Source of the DNA: VBAS01 sp035318985
GTDB taxonomy: Bacteria; Bacteroidota; Bacteroidia; Chitinophagales; Chitinophagaceae
Assembly: GCA_035318985.1 (NCBI GenBank)
Contig: DATHDP010000102.1
Coordinates: forward strand, 1 to 48,540
DNA length: 48,540 nucleotides
Direction of reading: 5' to 3'
Shown: positions 35,268 to 42,786 of the stretch, one piece after another
Layout: each line of letters starts with the position of its first letter
Position numbering within the stretch: position 1 is the stretch's first letter
The notes under the pieces: model-generated
Databases searched by the model: none
What the model was told of the DNA's origin: nothing
What the model saw: only the letters and a program-made list of their open reading frames with translations
Made by a program: the position numbers and the translations under genes

Positions 35268-36527
35268 TTAATGATGAACTGCAGCCAATTTATTCGGATC
35301 ATGTTTATGTTTAAAAAAGATAGTAAACAATATTGCAACTACAAGTGAATACGCGGCAAAGGTCAGCCATATGCCATGCCAATCACTATTACCATCGGGC
35401 AGAATAAAATATTTGCCAATAACCCAACCGCTAATAATACTACCTAGCCAGGCGCCTACTCCATTCGTCATCATCATAAACAATCCCTGTGCACTAGATC
35501 GAATACTTGAATCAGTTGTTGTCTCAACAAATAATGAACCCGAAATATTAAAGAAGTCGAAGGCCATTCCATAAACGATACAAGATAAAATGATCAATGA
35601 AGTACCTATTGGCGATGGATCACTGTATGCAAATAATCCAAAACGAAGTACCCAAGCAAGCATTGAGAACAACATTACCTTCTTAATACCAAATCTCTTT
35701 AGGAAGAAAGGAATGGCGAGAATAAATAATGTTTCAGACATTTGGGAAATTGATAATATAATAGTAGATCGCTTTACCACAAATGAATCTGCATATTCAG
35801 GTACATCAACAAAACCGGAAAGAAAAGAATCTCCATACATATTTGTCAATTGCAAAGCGGCACCTAACATCATGGAAAAAATAAAGAATAACGCCATTTT
35901 ATAAGTTCCAAATAAGGTAAAAGCTTTTAAGCCCAACTGTTCAATGATCCCTGCATTTTTTGAAATAGATCTTGGTGGAGGACATTTAGGTAATGTAAAA
36001 GAATAAATTCCTAATGCTATTGCAGCAACAGCAGCAATTATAAACTGGTTACTGTTGTCTTTGCTTCCTGATAGATTTGTTGTCCACATCGCGGCTATAA
36101 AACCAATCGTTCCAAAAACTCTTATTGGAGGAAATACCTTTATTACGTCATAATTTTCTCGTTTCAAAATAGTATAAGAAATAGAGTTTGACAAAGAGAT
36201 AGTCGGCATATAACAGATCATCGCTCCAAAAATTACATAATACAATGTATCAGGATCATCAACTTTTGGCACATAAAATAATACCAGTCCATAGAGGATA
36301 TGTAATACTCCATAAAGCCTTTCGGCATTTATCCATTTGTCAGCAATAATGCCGGTTAATGCCGGCATAAACAACGATGATAACGCCAATGTTGAAAATA
36401 TCGCCCCGAATTCAGGGAAACTCCATCCTTTTGCATTCAAGCAATAAGTTCCGATCGTTAATAGCCAGGCTCCCCAAACAAAAAATTGGAAAAAGCTCAT
36501 TAACGTTAACCGAGTTTTAAGATTCAT
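35268..36527 (-). CDS. NupG/NHS-family nucleoside permease-like MFS transporter
   Basis: A 419-residue inner-membrane protein with about 12 transmembrane segments. The N-terminal RLTLMSFFQFFVWGAWLLTI and the following GIIADKWINAERLYGVLHIL match nucleoside:H+ symporters of the NupG/XapB type common in Bacteroidota. The loop VFPPIRVFGTIGFIAAMW and the C-half segment GSLFVETTTDSSIRSSAQGL are also family-like. It probably imports nucleosides by proton symport, though the substrate is inferred. It is convergent with trxA across the terminator. Confidence 0.88.
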   Translation of the reverse strand: MNLKTRLTLMSFFQFFVWGAWLLTIGTYCLNAKGWSFPEFGAIFSTLALSSLFMPALTGIIADKWINAERLYGVLHILYGLVLFYVPKVDDPDTLYYVIFGAMICYMPTISLSNSISYTILKRENYDVIKVFPPIRVFGTIGFIAAMWTTNLSGSKDNSNQFIIAAVAAIALGIYSFTLPKCPPPRSISKNAGIIEQLGLKAFTLFGTYKMALFFIFSMMLGAALQLTNMYGDSFLSGFVDVPEYADSFVVKRSTIILSISQMSETLFILAIPFFLKRFGIKKVMLFSMLAWVLRFGLFAYSDPSPIGTSLIILSCIVYGMAFDFFNISGSLFVETTTDSSIRSSAQGLFMMMTNGVGAWLGSIISGWVIGKYFILPDGNSDWHGIWLTFAAYSLVVAILFTIFFKHKHDPNKLAAVHH

Positions 36528-36807
36528 TCTTTATTTGATTTGATAATAAAATTTACGGAAGATAACCATTTCAGTATTTGTTCTGAAAAAACTGGAATTT
36601 TTCAGGTTTATCATCTCAATTTGTCAGATTTTTAATGACATTAGATACCCGTTGAACAGTCATTTAAATCCACTCATCATGTTACTTTAACAGCTTGATT
36701 ATTTGCAGGTACAGGCAAAACAATTTTTTCATTTTCGGGTATTATTCTGTAAACTTGTAGCAACAATCTGAGAGCTAAAACTTATTCTTACCTAAAAACA
36801 ATACTCA
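36528..36807. promoter_or_regulatory. Divergent promoter region of the transporter and the secreted protease
   Basis: No gene is seen here. For the plus-strand protease, TTTC at 36727-36730 and TAAACTTG at 36750-36757 (one off TAnnTTTG) are 19 bases apart, giving a leader of about 45 bases. No equally good element was found for the minus-strand transporter. Confidence 0.35.
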
Positions 36808-39800
36808 TTGAAAAAATTCACTTTTCAGGTATTTACAGCTATTTTACTTTTTGGTTATTCGAATATAAATGCCCAGCAAAAAACTCCAGTTAATACAAAC
36901 GGGCCCGCTTCTCGTACCTGCTCTACTTATGAAGCAATGCAGAATTTATTTTCCAAGGATCCATCAGCCAAAGAAAGATTTGATGCCCAGCAAAAGATGT
37001 TTAATGAAAAACTTGATCAAATAGTTAACAACCGGCTAAACAGGTTAAATGCGATAATAGATGTACCAGTTGTTGTACATATCGGTCTTCCTGATCCTAA
37101 TCTTGTAACAAATGCTACAGTTTTCCGCCAATTGGATACACTGAATTGGTCATATGGAAATGCATCATCAACTGATAGTTTAAGAACATATACGCCTTTT
37201 AGAACAACTTATGGAAGAAGTGAGATTCGTTTTTGTTTAGCTCAACGCACTCCTACAAATCTGCCCACAAACGGAATTGAAAGAGTTGTAAACAATAATA
37301 TTTTTTCTGATGTAGTACACCCGAGTTCTCAAATAGCTGCGTGGGATCCTACGAAGTACCTTAATATCTGGGTTGTACAACTAAGCGGAGGTGTTCTTGG
37401 TTACTCATTTAAACCTGGTTCATTTGCCCCAGGCGATCCAAGAAATGGATTTGTAAATGATTACCGGGCATTTGGTTCAGGAGCATCGTATCTCTTTGCT
37501 GACTACAATGGTGGAAAAACTGCTGTTCATGAGATCGGCCATTTCTTTAATCTTGACCATACCTGGGGTCCAAATAATTCAGGAAATCCAACTTGTACAT
37601 TAAGTGACAACTGCGCCGATACCCCTCCTACAGATGGCCCAACTTTTAACTGTCCACCGGCACCGGTTTTGAATACATGTTCGCCGTCCGCGCCAGGAGT
37701 AATGTGGCAAAATCATATGGATTATGCCGATGATGCTTGTATGACTCTTTTTACTCAGAACCAGGCAACAAGGATGAATAGTGCAATCATCACTTTCCCT
37801 GATCGTGTAGGTCTGACCACATCGAATGGTTGTGTGCCTTTGGTCTTATTATCGAATAATGCAAATATTTTTTCTGTTAGTATTCCCCCTACAGGTTTTA
37901 TTACTTGCGACGCAACAATTCCTTTGACTGTTACATTAAGAAATTTTGGTTCAAATCCACTTACATCAGTAACTATAACAGTAAAAAGAAATACTACAAC
38001 AACACAAACATTTAATTGGACAGGTAACCTGGTATCCTTGGCTAGCGTTTCTGTTCCATTAAATGCTGTTCCACTTGTATTAGGTGCAAACAGTATACAA
38101 GTCTGTACATCTCTTCCAAACGGAGTTGCTGATGCAGACCCAGGTGATGATTGTATGACTGTCACAGTAACCCAGGGTTCAGGAGCTGCCTTGCCTTTGG
38201 TTGAAGGATTTGAAAACGCAACCTTCCCGCCTGTAGGATGGATAGTAAACAATCCTGATGCTGGTAGTATTACATGGCAAAGAACTACTGTAGGTGTTGC
38301 CCATGGCGGTACCGGAAAAGCCTTTATGGATCATTACAACTATAACACTCCCGGACAAATTGATGATCTAAGAACACCACCTTATTCAGTTGGCACGGCT
38401 GATTCATTATGGGTCAGTTTCTGGGCTGCCTACAGAGGCTATGCTGATGCGTCTGGATCCCTGATCGATAATTTCCAGGTCATGGTTTCGACAAACTGTG
38501 GTCAGTCCTTCCAGACTATTTATAATGTTAGAAATGATACAGCCTTTGTAGGCCCGGAAGGATCTACTCCGACACAAGAGACTCCTTATGCCCCATCTGC
38601 TCTAAACCATTGGGTAAAGAAATCTTTTGATCTAAGCAGTTTTATTTCTGCTGGTAATGTACTAGTTCAATTTAGAGCCATTAACGGATATGGGAATAAT
38701 ATGTTTCTTGACGATATCAATATTGATAAAAAAATATTTTTTAATAATGATGCCGGTGTTATTGCTGTAAATAAACCTGCCGACAGAATTTGTACAAGTT
38801 CAGATGCGCCGGTTGTTGTTATTAAAAATTTTGGAAAAATAAATCTTACATCTGTAAAAATTAATTACCAGGTCGATGGAACTGGTCCAATAACAACATT
38901 TAACTGGACCGGTAACCTTGCAAGAAATCAAATAGCAACTGTAACTCTGGCAACTGCTAATCTGGGTGCTATTGGAAATCATACCATAAAAGTGTACACA
39001 ACATTACCTAATAACGTTACTGATGAAGATCCGACCAATGATGCTTTGGTCAAACCATATAACGTAAACCAGGTGTTTCCATTACCGGGGTCAGTTACTG
39101 AAGAATTTACAAGTGGCATATTCCCGCCAACAAACTGGTTCATTGTAAATCCAAATGCAGACATCACATGGCAACGCAACGCCTCAGTTGGAAACAGAAC
39201 TCCTGGTTCAGCATACTTCAACGATTTTGCAAATACAACTGTTGATCGCTTCGATGACCTTGCAATGCCTAACTATAGCTACTCAGGTATAGATTCCATT
39301 TTCCTGTCATTCAACCTTGCACACATTACGAAAACATTGCCCGGTACAACTGGTTCAAGATTGGATACATTAACTGTATTGGTTTCCAAAGATTGTGGTA
39401 ATACATTTACTACTGTCTATAAAAAATATGGTGAAGACCTACAAACAGTAAATGATCCTAACTTCCAGATATCAATGTCGAACTTTATTCCTTTGGCTTC
39501 ACAGTGGAGAAGAGATTCAGTGAATCTTGGTAAATTACTTGGTGCTACAGAACCTTTGTTCCAGGTTAAGTTCCGCTTCAGTGGTAATATGGAAAATAAT
39601 TTATATCTCGATGATGTGAATTTGAGAACACAAATATTACCTGCAAGATTGAAAAATGATGGTTATTTGATCCTTCCTAATCCATTTAGATCAACATTTG
39701 GGGTATGGCATTACCAGGTTCCAACAACACTGAGATACATCAATGTTTACAATTCGGCTGGTCAATTGGTTTATAGTAAGCAGTTCCCGAATGGCGGAGA

Positions 39801-39909
39801 AAAATATTTCCAGATCGATCTTGGCAGCAAAGCGGCCGGCACTTATACAGTCAATCTTGGTTATGATGACAGCAACCGCAATGTGAATGTATTAGTGGTG
39901 AAGTATTAA
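36808..39909 (+). CDS. Secreted M43-like zinc metalloprotease with T9SS sorting domain
   Basis: A 1033-residue secreted protein. The start codon is TTG, chosen because the signal peptide (MKKFTFQVFTAILLFGYSNI) begins there. The M43 (cytophagalysin/pappalysin-like) domain, about 60-345, has HEIGHFFNLDH (H241, E242, H245, H251) and the Met-turn MDYADDACM (M304). The usual Gly at position 8 of HExxHxxGxxH is Asn. Two repeats of a CARDB-like plus choice-of-anchor-J-like unit follow (about 348-640 and 646-940). A Por-type C-terminal sorting domain (about 955-1033, LPNPFRSTF to YTVNLGYDDSNRNVNVLVVKY) directs type IX secretion. Its protein target is unknown. Confidence 0.9.
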   Translation: MKKFTFQVFTAILLFGYSNINAQQKTPVNTNGPASRTCSTYEAMQNLFSKDPSAKERFDAQQKMFNEKLDQIVNNRLNRLNAIIDVPVVVHIGLPDPNLVTNATVFRQLDTLNWSYGNASSTDSLRTYTPFRTTYGRSEIRFCLAQRTPTNLPTNGIERVVNNNIFSDVVHPSSQIAAWDPTKYLNIWVVQLSGGVLGYSFKPGSFAPGDPRNGFVNDYRAFGSGASYLFADYNGGKTAVHEIGHFFNLDHTWGPNNSGNPTCTLSDNCADTPPTDGPTFNCPPAPVLNTCSPSAPGVMWQNHMDYADDACMTLFTQNQATRMNSAIITFPDRVGLTTSNGCVPLVLLSNNANIFSVSIPPTGFITCDATIPLTVTLRNFGSNPLTSVTITVKRNTTTTQTFNWTGNLVSLASVSVPLNAVPLVLGANSIQVCTSLPNGVADADPGDDCMTVTVTQGSGAALPLVEGFENATFPPVGWIVNNPDAGSITWQRTTVGVAHGGTGKAFMDHYNYNTPGQIDDLRTPPYSVGTADSLWVSFWAAYRGYADASGSLIDNFQVMVSTNCGQSFQTIYNVRNDTAFVGPEGSTPTQETPYAPSALNHWVKKSFDLSSFISAGNVLVQFRAINGYGNNMFLDDINIDKKIFFNNDAGVIAVNKPADRICTSSDAPVVVIKNFGKINLTSVKINYQVDGTGPITTFNWTGNLARNQIATVTLATANLGAIGNHTIKVYTTLPNNVTDEDPTNDALVKPYNVNQVFPLPGSVTEEFTSGIFPPTNWFIVNPNADITWQRNASVGNRTPGSAYFNDFANTTVDRFDDLAMPNYSYSGIDSIFLSFNLAHITKTLPGTTGSRLDTLTVLVSKDCGNTFTTVYKKYGEDLQTVNDPNFQISMSNFIPLASQWRRDSVNLGKLLGATEPLFQVKFRFSGNMENNLYLDDVNLRTQILPARLKNDGYLILPNPFRSTFGVWHYQVPTTLRYINVYNSAGQLVYSKQFPNGGEKYFQIDLGSKAAGTYTVNLGYDDSNRNVNVLVVKY

Positions 39910-39930
39910 GAACGATCAAGAACTATAATG

Positions 39931-39965
39931 ATAACCCCGGGATTCAAACCCGGGGTTATTTTTTT
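39931..39965 (+). terminator. Strong terminator of the secreted protease
   Basis: ATAACCCCGGG and CCCGGGGTTAT pair perfectly around ATTCAAA and are followed by a run of seven T. It begins 21 bases after the stop codon. Confidence 0.92.
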
Positions 39966-39971
39966 ATACGT

Positions 39972-39979
39972 TAAATTTG
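39972..39979 (+). promoter_or_regulatory. -7 box for mqnE
   Basis: TAAATTTG followed by C is a perfect Bacteroidota -7 box, 17 bases before the mqnE ATG. The place of the -33 box falls in the preceding terminator and shows no match. Confidence 0.35.
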
Positions 39980-39996
39980 CGGTCAAATTAAATTCA

Positions 39997-41169
39997 ATGC
40001 TATCTACAATTGCGGAGTCGAATTTTAACGTACCCAAAGAGTTGCTTGATATACAGGAAAAAGTTTATAATAATGAAAGAATAACTGACGAAGAAGGCTT
40101 ATTACTTTTTCAAAAGGGTTCTCTCCCATTCCTTGGCTCACTCGCTAATTATATTCGGGAAAAAAAGCATGGAGACATTACCTATTTCAACCGCAACTTT
40201 CATATTGAGCCTACCAATGTTTGCATCTTCACCTGTAACTTTTGTAGCTATAGTCGCTTGTATGCTCACCGTGAAGAAGGTTGGGAACTTTCCGCAGAAC
40301 AAATGCTGCATATGGTTAAAAAATATGATGGGCAACCAGTGACCGAAGTGCATATAGTTGGTGGCGTGCATCCAAAAATGAATCTTGAATTTTTTGCAGA
40401 AGTTTTAAGGCAAATAAAAAAGCACAGGCCTTCATTACATATAAAAGGGTTTACAGCCGTTGAACTTGATTATATGTTTCGTAAAGCAAAAATGACAAAT
40501 GAAGAAGGGCTGGCTTATTTGAAAAATGCAGGGCTTGATTCATTACCCGGTGGAGGTGCTGAAATTTTTGATGAGCAAATAAGAGAGAAGATCTGCGCCG
40601 ATAAAGTTGATTCACAGGGATGGTTAAATATTCATGAAGCGGCACATAAGCTTGGTATGCATACCAATGCTACGATGTTGTATGGCCATATAGAAAATTA
40701 TTCTCATCGTATTGATCATATGAGCCGCTTAAGAAGTCTGCAGGATAAAACCGGTGGCTTCAATACTTTTATACCGCTCAAATTCCGCAATAAGGATAAT
40801 GATATGAGTAATGTAAATGAAAGTAGCGTTGTGGAAGATATGAAGATGTATGCCGTTGCCAGGATCTACATGGACAATTTCCCTCACCTTAAAGCATATT
40901 GGCCAATGCTTGGTCGCCAAAATGCACAACTAAGTTTATCATTTGGAGTAAATGATATTGACGGCACCATTGATGATACAACAAAAATTTACAGTATGGC
41001 CGGAGCTGAAGAGCAGAATCCATCTATGACAACAGAAGAATTAGTTGCACTGATAAAGCAAGTAAAACGCAGGCCTGTTGAAAGAGGCACTTTATATAAT
41101 GTGATCAAGGATTACTCAGCAGCAGATGTGAATTCTTTGCTGGAATTAAATGAAACAAAGTTTGTGTAA
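39997..41169 (+). CDS. mqnE: Aminodeoxyfutalosine synthase (radical SAM, menaquinone via futalosine)
   Basis: A 390-residue radical SAM enzyme. The CX3CX2C cluster motif is CIFTCNFC (C76, C80, C83) within the family block HIEPTNVCIFTCNFCSYSR. Other MqnE blocks are HIVGGVHP, HIKGFTAVELDYMF, AGLDSLPGGGAEIFDEQIR, NATMLYGHIE and GGFNTFIPLKFRN. It joins the chorismate-derived enol ether to adenosine in the futalosine pathway to menaquinone. The ATG at 39997 was chosen over a frame open to 39928, which would start inside the protease terminator. Other mqn genes are not in the window. Confidence 0.94.
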   Translation: MLSTIAESNFNVPKELLDIQEKVYNNERITDEEGLLLFQKGSLPFLGSLANYIREKKHGDITYFNRNFHIEPTNVCIFTCNFCSYSRLYAHREEGWELSAEQMLHMVKKYDGQPVTEVHIVGGVHPKMNLEFFAEVLRQIKKHRPSLHIKGFTAVELDYMFRKAKMTNEEGLAYLKNAGLDSLPGGGAEIFDEQIREKICADKVDSQGWLNIHEAAHKLGMHTNATMLYGHIENYSHRIDHMSRLRSLQDKTGGFNTFIPLKFRNKDNDMSNVNESSVVEDMKMYAVARIYMDNFPHLKAYWPMLGRQNAQLSLSFGVNDIDGTIDDTTKIYSMAGAEEQNPSMTTEELVALIKQVKRRPVERGTLYNVIKDYSAADVNSLLELNETKFV

Positions 41170-41189
41170 CGAATTCCCCAAAAAAAATT

Positions 41190-41204
41190 TAGAATTAAAT
41201 TCTA
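41190..41204. repeat. Perfect palindrome TAGAATT-A-AATTCTA after mqnE
   Basis: A 15-base AT-rich inverted repeat 20 bases after the mqnE stop. No U-tract follows. In such AT-rich DNA it may be chance, or a weak 3'-end hairpin. The remaining bases to 41370 show nothing else definite. Confidence 0.25.
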
Positions 41205-41370
41205 GGCTCTTCCTTCTTGGTTTTTCAAAAAAAATCTTTTCGAATTATAAAAGATTACATTCTTGTGATTGTAAATTTTTTATCATGAATGATCTTCGCC
41301 ATTGTTGAAAATATTGTATAAAGAGCTTCATTAACACAATTTTAGGCATAATTATCGCAGTAAAAATACT

Positions 41371-41565
41371 ATGAGAAAAAAAATAAAAAGAGCAAAGCTT
41401 ATCAAGGTCCTCAAGACATTAAAGATTGACGCAATTGTTCCTTTTAAAGAAAAACCGTCAGTAGGAATATCAGAGCCCGATAAAAATGATGAGATGAATG
41501 CGTCTCAACTTTTTTCATATTTTACTGCAGATATAATTAAAGAAGACATAGAATTTGTGCGTTGA
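41371..41565 (+). CDS. Small hypothetical protein (64 aa)
   Basis: ATG at 41371 opens a 64-codon frame with a strongly basic start (MRKKIKRAKLIKVLKTLKID) and an acidic end. No domain is recognised and no signal peptide is present. The amphipathic Lys-rich N-terminus could bind nucleic acid or membranes, but nothing proves it. Its stop directly abuts the stop of the convergent GH1-like gene. Codon content is plausible but the frame is short. Confidence 0.45.
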   Translation: MRKKIKRAKLIKVLKTLKIDAIVPFKEKPSVGISEPDKNDEMNASQLFSYFTADIIKEDIEFVR

Positions 41566-42774
41566 TCACCAGTTATCGAAAACAAGTCCGTAGCTTTCAG
41601 TGTTTAATACTTCCTTCCAGTTTTCAATTAATGTTTTATAAGCTTCGCCTACAGGCATTATTTTGCGGTTAAGATCAAATAATCCTAATTCGTTTACTAC
41701 ACCTGCATCATTTCGTAAAGCCGAATCCCAATCAACCTGGTGACATAAGCTATACCATGTAAATCCAATTATCGGTATACCATCATGTTTTAATCGATGA
41801 ACGTTGGCCCATTGTTTCAACAACCATTCTTTACAAGCTGGCATTTTAATATTGGTTTCAGTATGCATTATTGGCAGCTTGTATCTTCGGTAATACTGGT
41901 TAGTTATTACATAATAACCAAATATTTCACCTGCGGCTTGCGTATGTCCATTTGGAAAAACTAAATGTTCATTGGTTACATAGTAATCATTTCCCATTAT
42001 ACATTTTGCCTTCACCTGGTTTTTTGTGAACCAATAATATTCATCGCTGGTCATTCCATTTGAACGCAGGTATTCATACATTGTAACATTTAACGGATAA
42101 CCATACGTAAGATCAAGAGAAAGAAATCTTTTTTGATTAAGAAATCTTGCTAATGGAACTGCCAATGGATCCATTGCATGAAAATATTCTGAAGATTCAC
42201 TTTGTATAAATGTCGCCTCCGGTTGAATTTGTAAAACAGCATGCATCGCCATTACATTTGCTTTGCATAGATGCTTTAACGCCGTTACAAAAGACTTATC
42301 TGATCTTAATCTTTCATTCCACCAACCATATTGAGCAGAAAACATTGCCGCAATAAAGATCTCATTAACCGGCGTGTATAATTGCAGGTCAGGAAATCTT
42401 GTAGCGAACGCTTTTGAATACTCAGCAAAATAATTCGGGAATTCAGGATTTTGAAAATTGCCGATCCAATCAGGCACTCCGAAATGACAAAGATCAACGA
42501 TCGGCGTTATGTGTAATTCTTTTAAGTAATTAAAAGTTTCGTCAGCAAAAGACCAGTCATATTTGCCTGGTCCTAAATGTGTTTTATAATATGGCGGGCC
42601 ATATCGTAAAAATTCAATCCCTATATCTTTCACTAATTCAAAATCCTTTTTCCAATTTTGATAATGAAAACCTTTCTCCATTTCATCTATCCGCTTGGTA
42701 GAACCATCAGGCAATTGAATTGTTGGATAACTATTTTCGATTCCCGTAGCGAACATAAATTTATTACCCGCCAT
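41566..42774 (-). CDS. GH1-like (beta-glycosidase clan A) protein
   Basis: A 402-residue protein without a signal peptide. The TIM-barrel has the GH1 acid/base motif TPVNE (E138) and a nucleophile candidate MHTETN (E306), in place of the usual TENG. IGIEFLRYGPPY, HFGVPDWIGNFQNPEFPNYF and IIGFTWYSL further support GH1. It is shorter than typical GH1 enzymes (about 450 residues) and divergent. It starts 12 bases after the GH1-RmlD stop and is the last gene of the glycan cluster. A role in surface glycan building or trimming, rather than nutrition, is inferred from its neighbours and the missing signal peptide. Confidence 0.85.
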   Translation of the reverse strand: MAGNKFMFATGIENSYPTIQLPDGSTKRIDEMEKGFHYQNWKKDFELVKDIGIEFLRYGPPYYKTHLGPGKYDWSFADETFNYLKELHITPIVDLCHFGVPDWIGNFQNPEFPNYFAEYSKAFATRFPDLQLYTPVNEIFIAAMFSAQYGWWNERLRSDKSFVTALKHLCKANVMAMHAVLQIQPEATFIQSESSEYFHAMDPLAVPLARFLNQKRFLSLDLTYGYPLNVTMYEYLRSNGMTSDEYYWFTKNQVKAKCIMGNDYYVTNEHLVFPNGHTQAAGEIFGYYVITNQYYRRYKLPIMHTETNIKMPACKEWLLKQWANVHRLKHDGIPIIGFTWYSLCHQVDWDSALRNDAGVVNELGLFDLNRKIMPVGEAYKTLIENWKEVLNTESYGLVFDNW

Positions 42775-42786
42775 ATATCATATCTT

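Noticed and set aside
39928..39996. N-terminal extension of mqnE
   Set aside because: It would start within the protease terminator, upstream of the mqnE -7 box, and adds residues that do not resemble the family; ATG at 39997 fits the family start.
41254..41275. Possible terminator TTACA-N10-TGTAA with T-tract after mqnE
   Set aside because: The stem is only five AT-rich base pairs with a large loop, too weak to support.
34806..41364. Similarity of CATAATTTCGCAGTAAA (34806) and CATAATTATCGCAGTAAA (41347) upstream of trxA and the 64-aa gene
   Set aside because: With one indel allowed, an AT-rich match of this length is expected by chance in 48 kb, and the positions relative to the start codons differ (about 55 versus 7 bases).
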